Below, piece by piece: positions 61,401 to 64,000 of a stretch of 64,000 nucleotides of DNA. A program made the translations under genes and the position numbers. The notes under the pieces were generated by a model. It worked only from the letters and a program-made list of their open reading frames with translations. It did no database searches and was not told the DNA's origin. Source of the DNA: Tamarix chinensis (taxonomy: Eukaryota > Streptophyta > Magnoliopsida > Caryophyllales > Tamaricaceae); NCBI GenBank assembly GCA_030549775.1, contig CM060177.1, forward strand, positions 57,476,638 through 57,540,637, given 5' to 3'. The first letter of the stretch is position 1. Every line of letters begins with the position of its first letter.

Positions 61401-62916
61401 ATCCCGAGGAATCGAAGTACTTGTCCAACCCATTCACAATCACGGCGAGCCAAATAATCATTGACAGTAACAACATGAACTCCTTTCCCACTCAATGCAT
61501 TCAGGTAGGCAGGTAAGACAGCAACAAGTGTTTTTCCTTCCCCAGTTCTCATTTCAGCTATCTCTCCTTTGTGCAAAACCATGCCGCCTGAATACAATAG
61601 TAAACAAAACATGTTCATATCCAAAGGCTATCAAAGTGCTAAATGTTACTTGATGTACAACTGAAGTCCAAAATCTACAGCTTACCAAAGGTTTGCAGGC
61701 TGTTAAGAAACCGATTACAACTATCCTACCAGGGAAAATTTTAGTTGAACTGTGGAAATGTTCAAGCAATCTGTTGGTAGAAAAATCCCCTCTCTAAACA
61801 ACAAGTATTTAAAGTTCAATAAACTAAACAATACAAATATAAGTCATATATTTCTCATTTATATGCACGAACCATTTGAAGAGTGAATGCTCCACTAATC
61901 TCTTCTACATGAAGATGCTTAAGCAGTCGAAAGACAGAAAGAATCAATGTGCATTATCTCATGGAGTTGGGCCACTATGCATTAATTAGAAGTGATGCAA
62001 CTAAGGATACCATGTTACCAGCAACGTTAAATGATGATTATTTGGAGTAAAAGAGAATTCCCAACTGGAGAGAAATCCCCAATTTATCAATTTAATTCGG
62101 ACCTCCTACTCTTGGTGAGCATCATAGACCATAAAACCAGGTAACTAAGATACTTTGCATGATTCAGAAGCCGAGGAAGCAACTTGCAGAATCAAAAAAA
62201 AAAAACTGCTAAGTACAGGACGAGCAAACGTCTTTACGTACATATATGTGGCGAGAAGACAAAAGGGGAAGCAAACCTATAAGTTGGACATCAAACGGAC
62301 GGAGTCCTATGACCCTTTTTGAGGCCTCTCTAGCCACCGCAAAAGCTTCCTGCAAGGGCAAGTTTTGCAAAATTTAGCCTGCACCAGCAATTGGGAAATC
62401 ATGCAACAGATAGGTGTTATCAAGCCAGTCACAACTGATTTTTATAGCTTGAATGCGTCTTACAGGCAACAGAGAGTCGAGAGACTCGCCACCTTCCACA
62501 GCCCGCTGCTTCAGGAGAAGCGTTCTTTCCCTCAATTCAGAATCGGAAAGGGAAGAAATCTGAACTTCAAGGTTATTGATGCGAGAGACAGTAGCTGCAT
62601 ACTGCTGCCTTGTGGACTCCGATGGATCACCTCCAACTTTAAAAACGCCACCTAGCAAACCCCCCAGCGAAGCCACCGCACCTACTGCTCCACGCCCCAC
62701 TCTCCTCCTCCGATTTCCATGGCCACATCCAACTCCAACCTTCAACTTTGATTGATAACACGTATACACACTAAGAGATGTGTGTGTCTCGGGATTGCCC
62801 AGAAAATGGGGAGAAGAATTCTGTATCCATGAATTTACCAATGGCGGAAAGGACATCCCATGGTTTACGGTGACGCCGGCTGTTGATTCTATTCGATTCG
62901 GATAAGCTATCATCAT
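18524..62916 (-). CDS. SECA1: SecA-type plastid preprotein translocase ATPase, 20 coding exons
   Basis: SecA is the ATPase that drives unfolded proteins through the SecYE channel; the plant SECA1 type acts in the chloroplast stroma and feeds proteins to the thylakoid. Exons (high..low): 62916-62464, 62349-62277, 61587-61381, 60465-60362, 60262-60083, 59694-59476, 58422-58309, 58212-58099, 57773-57606, 57315-57140, 56019-55953, 55871-55725, 55591-55496, 55420-55352, 55265-55164, 55090-54839, 54717-54650, 48929-48812, 19329-19090, 18664-18524. The sum is 3108 nt (1035 aa) and phases agree at every junction. The N-terminus is basic and Ser/Gly-rich, like a transit peptide. Visible motifs are Walker A MRTGEGKT (~188-195), DEVD (~295-298), GMTGTA (~456-461) and [10 protein letters not shown] (~573-582). 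The bacterial C-terminal zinc motif is absent, as usual for plastid SecA. The start is uncertain: the ATG at 62856 (MSFPPL) is as plausible as 62916. Introns 17 and 18 are 5.7 and 29.5 kb. Confidence 0.95.
19090..19329 (-). CDS. SECA1: SECA1 exon 19: helical wing / scaffold end
   Basis: Encodes [20 protein letters not shown], then [40 protein letters not shown] and [10 protein letters not shown], all strongly conserved in SecA. Acceptor ATCCTA side TAG|GATATG after 29.5 kb of intron; donor TACCAG|GTGCGT. Confidence 0.95.
19330..20361. other. Intron 18 right part, no feature except an AT microsatellite
   Basis: AT-rich DNA with an (AT)n run at about 19826-19854. Short open frames look random. 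The last ~110 bp (20255-20366) may be a small insertion, flanked by a 12-bp direct repeat. Confidence 0.5.
20362..20366. repeat. Target-site duplication GTTCC of element B (left)
   Basis: Exact copy at 26318-26322 on the other side of B. Confidence 0.95.
20367..20656 (-). repeat. 3' LTR of element B
   Basis: 290 bp. In plus view it starts TGATGCAAGG and ends TTACATCA. In minus sense a TATATAAAGGGG promoter box lies near its middle. Confidence 0.95.
20599..21587 (-). pseudogene. Element B integrase C-terminal half and chromodomain
   Basis: The open frame 20599-21534 (311 aa) reads [19 protein letters not shown] (catalytic Glu region), then [12 protein letters not shown], and ends with a chromodomain-like segment: [20 protein letters not shown], then RPDCDATW. 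A 4-nt deletion (relative to C) near 21593 separates it from the first half. The stop lies inside the LTR, so pol overlaps U3 by about 58 nt. Confidence 0.85.
21588..22649 (-). pseudogene. Element B RNase H and integrase N-terminal half
   Basis: 353-aa frame. RNase H is seen in [20 protein letters not shown] and [12 protein letters not shown]. The integrase zinc finger is [18 protein letters not shown], followed by [20 protein letters not shown] and [11 protein letters not shown]. It is joined to the RT upstream only through a frameshift plus a nonsense change near 22650. Confidence 0.88.
22650..23578 (-). pseudogene. Element B reverse transcriptase
   Basis: RT motifs are intact: [36 protein letters not shown] and the YFDD active site ([12 protein letters not shown], ~22955). 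Breaks relative to C: a CAG to TAG stop after KKCSFL (~22836) and a stop at the gag/RT boundary. A 6-bp tandem duplication gives FEWFEW near 23075. Confidence 0.88.
23579..25435 (-). pseudogene. Element B gag-protease open frame (618 aa, ends at a nonsense codon)
   Basis: Starts [20 protein letters not shown]. The capsid domain ([20 protein letters not shown]) is followed by a zinc knuckle [14 protein letters not shown] (~362-375) and an aspartic protease site [13 protein letters not shown] (~460). In C the frame continues through AIVAQEIS; here CAA has become TAA at about 23581-23579. Confidence 0.88.
25436..26010 (-). other. Element B leader with repeated T-tracts
   Basis: Untranslated leader. 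A ~45-bp unit, GCTGCTGAACAAGCTGCTAA plus a long T run, occurs about twice at 25880-25980, with further T runs at 25617-25631 and 25813-25885 (A runs in the element's RNA). Confidence 0.8.
26011..26025 (-). promoter_or_regulatory. Primer binding site of element B
   Basis: Minus strand TTGGTATCAAAGCCC, next to the 5' LTR; matches the initiator tRNA-Met primer site. Confidence 0.88.
26028..26317 (-). repeat. 5' LTR of element B
   Basis: 290 bp, identical to 20367-20656 except for two substitutions (CCCC/CCCA in TATA-proximal sequence, GTTTAT/GTTCAT). The duplication GTTCC follows at 26318-26322. Confidence 0.95.
26323..26516. other. GC-rich spacer between elements B and D
   Basis: About 170 bp of unusually GC-rich DNA (GGCCAGTTGCCCAGCTGCCC and similar) in an AT-rich intron. 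It has no recognised domain in any frame and might be the outer edge of element D's LTR or older insert DNA. Confidence 0.35.
26517..26800 (-). repeat. 3' LTR of element D (approximate)
   Basis: Aligns with 48352-48790 once the 154-bp retroposon there is removed. Edges are uncertain by tens of bases. Confidence 0.6.
26801..27640 (-). pseudogene. Element D integrase C-terminal remnant
   Basis: On the minus strand, near 27430-27640, words such as [21 protein letters not shown] can be read across frames; this is the usual post-DDE segment of gypsy integrase. A hAT MITE (27199-27422) interrupts it and element C sits at its upstream edge. Confidence 0.6.
27199..27422. mobile_element. hAT-type MITE 1 (224 bp)
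   Basis: Ends TAGGATTGCAAACG and CATTTACAACCCTA are inverted repeats with few mismatches. The 8-bp duplication CTCCTAAT stands at 27191-27198 and 27423-27430. Internal GAGCCGGCTCAAGCTT-like sequence resembles a common plant non-autonomous hAT family. Confidence 0.9.
27641..27645. repeat. Target-site duplication AGCAG of element C (left)
   Basis: Exact copy at 34204-34208. Confidence 0.92.
27646..27914 (+). repeat. 5' LTR of element C
   Basis: 269 bp, TGATGTGG..GCATCA, with a TATATAAAG box at 27798-27806. Confidence 0.95.
27798..27806 (+). promoter_or_regulatory. TATA box of element C LTR
   Basis: TATATAAAG followed by GGGTCTTAGGG. The same box is kept in all four LTRs of B and C. Confidence 0.7.
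27918..27930 (+). promoter_or_regulatory. Primer binding site of element C
   Basis: TGGTATCAGAGCC, the canonical plant initiator tRNA-Met primer site, three nt after the LTR. Confidence 0.92.
27931..29161 (+). other. Element C leader with an extra GC-rich segment
   Basis: The start (GTGACGCACTGTTC plus an A run) and the end (TTAGCTGCTTGTTCAGCAGC onward) match B's leader. Between about 27986 and 28715 there is a CCGCC-rich block without counterpart in B, bordered by A runs. It looks like the 5' region of a plant gene (CCG repeats, GCCGCCGAAGTCGCC) but shows no clear protein. Confidence 0.65.
29162..30712 (+). pseudogene. Element C gag-protease, disrupted
   Basis: Starts [20 protein letters not shown] as in B. 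Stops at 29372-29374 (TAA), 29732-29734 (TGG to TAG) and 30208-30210 (CGA to TGA); one-base losses near 30000 and 30708 shift the frame. The zinc knuckle and protease word [13 protein letters not shown] remain readable in pieces. Confidence 0.88.
30713..32273 (+). pseudogene. Element C protease end, reverse transcriptase and RNase H start
   Basis: 30693-31508 and 31533-32234 carry the RT motifs, including [36 protein letters not shown] and [12 protein letters not shown]. Two nonsense codons break it: CAG to TAG at 31506-31508 and CAA to TAA at 32232-32234. Confidence 0.88.
32274..33992 (+). pseudogene. Element C RNase H end, integrase and chromodomain (572-aa open frame)
   Basis: The longest uninterrupted part of either copy: zinc finger [21 protein letters not shown] region ([28 protein letters not shown]), then the chromodomain ending [20 protein letters not shown]. 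The last 58 nt lie inside the 3' LTR, after a polypurine tract GGTGGGAGAGAA (33923-33934). Confidence 0.9.
33935..34203 (+). repeat. 3' LTR of element C
   Basis: 269 bp; differs from the 5' LTR at five sites. Followed by the duplication AGCAG at 34204-34208. Confidence 0.95.
34209..34311 (-). pseudogene. Element D integrase fragment between C and E1
   Basis: Minus strand reads LNPFEAVYG, the post-catalytic integrase word, in a 103-bp island. The TSDs of C and E1 on its two sides prove that both inserted into one integrase gene. Confidence 0.75.
34312..34316. repeat. Target-site duplication TTAGC of E1 (left)
   Basis: Exact copy at 44390-44394. Confidence 0.92.
35993..36000 (+). promoter_or_regulatory. 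TATA box in E2
   Basis: CTCTATAAATAGCTTAG stands about 1.05 kb into the LTR, after the GC-rich block; a likely LTR promoter. Confidence 0.5.
36530..37060 (+). repeat. ATT/ATC low-complexity tract in E2
   Basis: Imperfect ATT and ATC triplet repeats, interrupted by blocks such as GGGGCAGAAACC. Confidence 0.85.
38005..38360 (+). repeat. CCACCGG..AATAGTGG motif array in E2
   Basis: Six copies of a GACCGATCCACCGG-like word followed by AATAGTGG, in two blocks of three. Each block is preceded by GACACTAATC.TTTAAAGT or GATACTAATTACTTACAGTG. Confidence 0.85.
38596..38612 (+). other. Inverted repeat CAGTACG-TAG-CGTACTG in E2
   Basis: Perfect 7-bp arms with a 3-nt loop, followed 28 nt later by ACTCATTCCCACGAGT. 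Confidence 0.7.
38971..39016 (+). other. LTR 3'-end hairpin, E2
   Basis: Left arm CACTTGGTACTGGAACGG pairs at 17 of 18 positions (two G.U) with CCGGTCTAGTACTAAGTG; the loop is TAGGAGTGAA. Preceded by TTAGCCTTAG, followed by TGGCCGTAACA; 96 nt before the LTR end. Confidence 0.78.
39980..41350 (+). repeat. 1.4-kb ATT-rich low-complexity tract in E1
   Basis: Long imperfect (ATT)n runs with AACCCTAA-like interruptions. Open frames here are low-complexity artefacts. Confidence 0.9.
42126..42667. mobile_element. hAT-type MITE 2 (542 bp), GGGG-rich
   Basis: Terminal inverted repeats TAGGGATGGCAA / TTGCCATCCCTA are perfect over 12 bp. The 8-bp duplication GATTAGAG stands at 42118-42125 and 42668-42675. 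The arms are dense in TCGGGG and CGGGT words around an AT-rich core. Confidence 0.95.
43350..43720 (+). repeat. CCACCGG..AATAGTGG motif array in E1
   Basis: Six copies of CCACCGGCGAATAATAGTGG or close variants, in two blocks of three, separated by a GTGAAACACCATATAAG-type leader. Confidence 0.88.
43885..43901 (+). other. Inverted repeat CAGTATGTAGCGTACTA in E1
   Basis: Counterpart of the E2 repeat at 38596, with diverged outer pairs; ACTCATTCCCAAGAGC follows at the same distance. Confidence 0.55.
44245..44290 (+). other. LTR 3'-end hairpin, E1
   Basis: Left arm CACTTAGTACTGGAACGG, loop TAGGAGTGAA, right arm CCGATCTGGTACTAAGTG: 17 of 18 pairs with two wobbles. Preceded by TTAGCCTTAT, followed by TGGCGGTAATGCC; 99 nt before the LTR end. 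Confidence 0.78.
44395..45094 (-). pseudogene. Element D integrase core remnant
   Basis: Minus-strand frames read words such as [18 protein letters not shown] and [17 protein letters not shown] (DDE integrase). Stops and shifts are frequent. The gene continues across E1 at 34311. Confidence 0.72.
45095..45194. repeat. Short inverted-repeat element (MITE-like)
   Basis: TAAAAAAGTAGTTTCCTATA and the right end TAACTACCGTCTTTTTTTA are imperfect inverted repeats around AGTAATTAT words. It interrupts element D. AAAAAGTAATTAT also occurs near 63330. Confidence 0.4.
45195..46300 (-). pseudogene. Element D RNase H and reverse transcriptase remnant
   Basis: 45192-45458 reads [20 protein letters not shown], then [18 protein letters not shown] (RNase H end). 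45580-45765 reads [20 protein letters not shown] and [16 protein letters not shown] (RT connection). [12 protein letters not shown] can be read near 45970. All are broken by stops. Confidence 0.78.
46301..48345 (-). pseudogene. Element D protease/gag remnant and leader
   Basis: 46798-47004 resembles the protease-to-RT region ([20 protein letters not shown]). Beyond ~47050 no reliable gag motif is visible; assigned by position between pol and the 5' LTR. Confidence 0.5.
48352..48790 (-). repeat. 5' LTR of element D (approximate), with a retroposon inside
   Basis: Matches 26517-26800 apart from the 154-bp insertion at 48518-48671. Its outer edge lies about 15-20 bp from the donor of SECA1 exon 18. 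Confidence 0.6.
48506..48683 (+). mobile_element. A-tailed retroposon of 154 bp with 12-bp target duplications
   Basis: GACCAAAGTTCT is repeated at 48506-48517 and 48672-48683. The insert (48518-48671) ends in 19 A's plus GAGA. The sister LTR at ~26665 lacks the insert, which gives the empty site. A LINE-mobilised SINE or 3' UTR fragment. Confidence 0.85.
48812..48929 (-). CDS. SECA1: SECA1 exon 18, isolated between two very large introns
   Basis: No long open frame marks this exon. It was found by looking for the family segment missing between exons 17 and 19. It reads [20 protein letters not shown], then [19 protein letters not shown]. Acceptor ATGCAG|GTATTG; donor AAAAGG|GTAATG. Homology to element D begins only about 15-20 bp beyond the donor. 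It completes the C-terminal helical region and keeps the frame (CA|G = Gln at the 17/18 junction). Confidence 0.93.
49315..49946. mobile_element. hAT-type MITE 3 (632 bp)
   Basis: Ends CAGGGTTGCACGG and CCGTGCATCACTG are inverted repeats with two mismatches. The 8-bp duplication CTTATAAG stands at 49307-49314 and 49947-49954. Near the left end are runs of GGGGACGG; near the right, the complementary CCGTCCCC. An AT-repeat lies inside. Confidence 0.93.
50043..53487 (+). mobile_element. Candidate non-autonomous Helitron
   Basis: The right end has a hairpin CATGC-ATC-GCATG, 10 nt before CTAG|T, the usual plant Helitron 3' terminus. A possible left end TCTAATCCATAAATATATAA followed by AAGGAGAG starts at 50043, but it is not preceded by A. 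No RepHel coding. It contains a 63-bp tandem repeat. Confidence 0.5.
52642..52801. repeat. 63-bp tandem repeat, about 2.5 copies
   Basis: Units 52642-52704 and 52705-52767 are almost identical, with a partial third copy to about 52801 (shared words TTGTTATATACTTGAGGTGT and CTCTGGCGCTTTG). Confidence 0.9.
53488..54649. other. Intron 17 remainder with an LTR-like fragment
   Basis: Near 54400-54435, AAAGTACTAATAATTTAAAG resembles the leader word of the motif arrays in the giant LTRs, and AACCCTA-type words are frequent. Possible truncated LTR; no ends seen. Confidence 0.3.
54650..54717 (-). CDS. SECA1: SECA1 exon 17
   Basis: Encodes [20 protein letters not shown], then LKQ with phase 2. Acceptor TGCAG|GCAAAT; donor AACA|GTAAGA opens the 5.7-kb intron 17. 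Confidence 0.92.
54839..55090 (-). CDS. SECA1: SECA1 exon 16: helical scaffold start
   Basis: Encodes [20 protein letters not shown], then [20 protein letters not shown] and [10 protein letters not shown]. This is the long scaffold helix of SecA. Acceptor TTTAG|GGGTTG, donor TAGAG|GTAAAA. Confidence 0.95.
55164..55265 (-). CDS. SECA1: SECA1 exon 15: [15 protein letters not shown] motif
   Basis: Encodes [20 protein letters not shown], then [14 protein letters not shown]. The first part is the most conserved NBD2 motif of SecA. Acceptor ATATAG|CTACG, donor TTCAA|GTACGA. Confidence 0.95.
55352..55420 (-). CDS. SECA1: SECA1 exon 14: [11 protein letters not shown]
   Basis: Encodes [20 protein letters not shown] and DNQ, a signature NBD2 motif of SecA. 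Acceptor TTTAG|GTTGTG, donor AACCAG|GTTTCT. Confidence 0.94.
55496..55591 (-). CDS. SECA1: SECA1 exon 13
   Basis: Encodes [20 protein letters not shown], then [12 protein letters not shown], within NBD2. Acceptor GATAG|GGCCC, donor ATAAG|GTTATT. Confidence 0.9.
55725..55871 (-). CDS. SECA1: SECA1 exon 12
   Basis: Encodes [20 protein letters not shown], then [13 protein letters not shown]. Acceptor TATAG|GTGAAA, donor AAAAG|GTGATA. Confidence 0.9.
55953..56019 (-). CDS. SECA1: SECA1 exon 11
   Basis: Short exon encoding [20 protein letters not shown] and WK. This is the variable insert that plant SECA1 has after LREILMPR. Acceptor TGCAG|AGTGG, donor GGAAG|GTTTGA. Confidence 0.88.
57140..57315 (-). 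CDS. SECA1: SECA1 exon 10: NBD2 motif VI
   Basis: Encodes [20 protein letters not shown], then [20 protein letters not shown], the arginine-finger region of NBD2. Acceptor TTCAG|GTTCTG, donor CCAAG|GTATTG; phase 2. Confidence 0.95.
57392..57634. repeat. Tandem duplication across the exon 9 donor of SECA1
   Basis: Units 57392-57517 and 57518-57634 share CTCCCAYAAAACATGC, CCATGGACAGG and GATACCTCATGTGGTATACC. Each carries the end of exon 9 and a CATGAG|GTATCT donor (57606/57605 and 57489/57488). Confidence 0.9.
57606..57773 (-). CDS. SECA1: SECA1 exon 9: start of NBD2
   Basis: Encodes [20 protein letters not shown] and ends GIPHE. The donor CATGAG|GTATCT at 57605 joins in frame to VLNAKPEN of exon 10. 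A second copy of the same donor lies 117 nt downstream at 57488 (see the tandem-duplication entry). Confidence 0.93.
58099..58212 (-). CDS. SECA1: SECA1 exon 8: GMTGTA motif
   Basis: Encodes [20 protein letters not shown], then [13 protein letters not shown]. This is the end of NBD1 and the linker to NBD2. Acceptor ATTCAG|TTCC, donor AGAAAG|GTTTTT. Confidence 0.95.
58309..58422 (-). CDS. SECA1: SECA1 exon 7
   Basis: Encodes [20 protein letters not shown], then [10 protein letters not shown], a conserved NBD1 segment. Acceptor CTCAG|GGGAG, donor CTCCAG|GTCTGT. Confidence 0.94.
58531..58726. repeat. 98-bp tandem duplication in SECA1 intron 6
   Basis: CATAAATCCAGAATTGAAAT and GGAAACTTCTGCAGGTC occur in units starting at 58531 and 58629. 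It lies in the intron between exons 6 and 7. Confidence 0.88.
59275..59336. repeat. 31-bp tandem duplication in SECA1 intron 6
   Basis: The word ACTGACTTAATCATAACTTA followed by AAAAATAG occurs twice in a row. Confidence 0.85.
59476..59694 (-). CDS. SECA1: SECA1 exon 6: preprotein cross-linking domain
   Basis: Encodes [20 protein letters not shown] and onward to [20 protein letters not shown], which covers most of the substrate-binding domain and the return to NBD1. Acceptor TTTCAG|GTTG, donor ATGCAG|GTATTC. Confidence 0.95.
60083..60262 (-). CDS. SECA1: SECA1 exon 5: Walker B (DEVD)
   Basis: Encodes [20 protein letters not shown], then [15 protein letters not shown], the Walker B / DEAD-like motif of NBD1 and the start of the preprotein-binding domain. 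Acceptor TGCAG|AATG, donor ACA|GTAAGA. Confidence 0.95.
60362..60465 (-). CDS. SECA1: SECA1 exon 4
   Basis: Encodes [20 protein letters not shown] and [13 protein letters not shown], a stretch nearly invariant in SecA. Acceptor GGCAG|AGAAT, donor CTCAG|GTATTT. Confidence 0.95.
61381..61587 (-). CDS. SECA1: SECA1 exon 3: Walker A of NBD1
   Basis: Encodes [20 protein letters not shown] and then [11 protein letters not shown]: the P-loop and following motif of nucleotide-binding domain 1. Acceptor TTCAG|GCGG, donor AAC|GTATGT. Direct joining to exon 4 gives the family sequence LIQQNMT. Confidence 0.95.
62277..62349 (-). CDS. SECA1: SECA1 exon 2
   Basis: Reads [20 protein letters not shown] and continues VQLI, a classic SecA N-terminal motif that contacts nucleotide. 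Acceptor TTGCAG|GAA, donor ATAG|GTTTGC; it leaves phase 1, completed by exon 3. Confidence 0.92.
62464..62916 (-). CDS. SECA1: SECA1 exon 1: transit peptide and N-terminal helices
   Basis: Encodes about 151 residues: a basic, Arg/Gly-rich leader ([10 protein letters not shown]), then ASLGGLLGG and ESTRQQYA, which begin the mature SECA1 family sequence, and the SDSELRERT segment. The donor follows LLP (CCT|GTAAGA). In-frame ATGs lie at 62916, 62913 and 62856. Confidence 0.9.
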
Positions 62917-63274
62917 CTTTACTGACAGGGCAAATATAGAAATATTCCTCCAATTCAGTTGCTAATTCGAATGGCAATCAGGTACATCCTAGGAAGCCTC
63001 TCGAGCTAAGAAACGACTTGGATTTGTTTCTCTCTCCAGACCGCACAGTAACGCACAGCAACTCTGTTCTTCACCACTGCGTGGGGGAGGTAGAACCGTA
63101 GAAGCAAAGCCAGCTTAATCTGTCAGACGGGGGAAGTTCCAAATTCCAACTCTAGAAGGATGGATAAGGCTCGCAGTGTCGCTAGGCTCTCTCTCTTCTG
63201 GTCCGCAGTTGTCTACGTTTAGCTCGTAAAATGTGTTCAAACCGTAAATTTGGTGGAAACAAAAAAGTGCGACG
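62917..63274 (-). promoter_or_regulatory. SECA1 5' UTR and proximal promoter region
   Basis: Upstream of the first ATG in minus-strand sense. I see no convincing TATA box, so the true transcription start cannot be placed. The assignment rests on position only. Confidence 0.4.
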
Positions 63275-63277
63275 AAG

Positions 63278-63465
63278 AGGGTGTTTGGTTTAACTTATTA
63301 TAAGTAATTTTTTATAAAAGTAATTATAAAAAGTAATTATGGATAAAAATCTTTGTTTGGTTTTACTTTTGAAAAATAATTATAAAAAAGTCATTAATAA
63401 AAATTACTTTCTATAAGTAGTTAATCAAAAGTAAGTTTTACTTACTTTTATAATAACTTATATCT
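63278..63465. repeat. AT-rich inverted-repeat sequence, possible transposon end
   Basis: GTGTTTGGTTTAACTTATTA at the left and ACTTACTTTTATAATAACTT at the right look like subterminal inverted repeats. GTTTGGTTT is repeated at 63355. Could be a MITE or the end of a larger DNA transposon leaving the window. Confidence 0.4.
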
Positions 63466-63931
63466 AATGCGGTACGGTACTTGTTTAAAAAAAAAATCGT
63501 TCATAACATTTCCGACCGTTCTCTCTGTCTTTACTGTAGCTCACATGCGGCTTTGCTGTTCTCATTTTTTCTGCTCGTTGTCGCCGTCGCCATTTTTGCA
63601 GCTCGCGTCCTCTATCTCTGCATCTCACGGTCTCCATTTTCGTTGCTCACGGTCTCCATTGAAAAACTAGATCTGCATCTCACGGTCTCCATTTTTTTCA
63701 GGTTTATTATTGTTGCCTTCTCCATCTCTCGTTAATCGTCTTCGATTTGTTGTTTCTGTTTAGTTTTTTCGATTTTCTGCACAAAACCTGGTATGTGTTT
63801 TCCTTCTTGCCCGCACTACTGTTATGTGTGTTTCTGTGTGTGTATTTTTTCGCTTACAGATAGCAATCCGACTTTCCTCTGTAAATGAGGTGTGTTCGAC
63901 TTCAATCACCCACCTATTCCTCTCTCCTCCA
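63466..63931 (+). other. CT-rich leader-like sequence
   Basis: Pyrimidine-rich DNA with a CTCACGGTCTCCATT word repeated three times (63625-63690). It resembles the 5' UTR or promoter of a plus-strand transcription unit. Confidence 0.4.
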
Positions 63932-63992
63932 ATGGCATTCTTACGGGATTTTTCGACGCAATTACTTATAGCCTTAAAGAAAGCTGCTACTG
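63932..63992 (+). CDS. Possible first coding exon of a plus-strand gene (truncated by the window)
   Basis: ATG at 63932 opens a frame MAFLRDFSTQLLIALKKAAT, ending at a strong donor G|GTAAGT (63993). Too short to identify; it may belong to a DNA transposon whose end lies near 63280, or to a host gene divergent from SECA1. Confidence 0.3.
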
Positions 63993-64000
63993 GTAAGTGG

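Overview
The window is nuclear DNA of a flowering plant. One host gene spans most of it: a plastid SecA translocase ATPase (SECA1-type) on the minus strand, from about 62916 down to 18524. I could place 20 coding exons with GT..AG junctions; together they give 3108 nt, i.e. 1035 codons plus stop, close to the length usual for plant SECA1. Coding sequence is only about 7% of the 44.4-kb span. The species cannot be named from this sequence; the transposon load and the large introns point to a plant with a medium to large genome.

Layout. 1-14364: a decayed minus-strand Ty3/gypsy element (A), whose pol and gag genes are split by two plus-strand solo LTRs (2178-6695, 8315-11894). 14365-17488: a minus-oriented relative of those LTRs. 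17489-18523: SECA1 3' flank with CACTA-like ends. 18524-19329: the last two SECA1 exons. 19330-48811: a 29.5-kb intron (intron 18). 48812-48929: exon 18. 48930-54649: intron 17 (5.7 kb) with a hAT-type MITE and a candidate Helitron. 54650-62916: exons 17 to 1. 62917-64000: SECA1 promoter side and a possible plus-strand gene or transposon that leaves the window.

Intron 18 is a nest of insertions. A minus-strand gypsy element (D, about 26517 to 48796) was broken by a hAT MITE, by a plus-strand chromovirus (C, 27646-34203) and by a solo LTR of about 5.9 kb (E1, 34317-44389). E1 was itself broken by another solo LTR (E2, 34946-39112) and a second hAT MITE. A sister chromovirus (B, 20367-26317) lies just left of D in the opposite orientation to C. 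B and C therefore form a ~6-kb inverted repeat with a 1.3-kb spacer inside one intron. Most insertions are bounded by target-site duplications that can be read directly.

The least expected signals lie in the giant LTRs (about 3.6-5.9 kb). In three copies a hairpin about 90 nt before the LTR end keeps its pairing while its stem sequence changes, with G.U wobbles and fixed flanking words. The same copies carry iterated CCACCGG..AATAGTGG motifs and a second inverted repeat. In SECA1 itself, a tandem duplication of the exon 9 donor offers an in-frame 39-residue, strongly hydrophobic alternative insertion.
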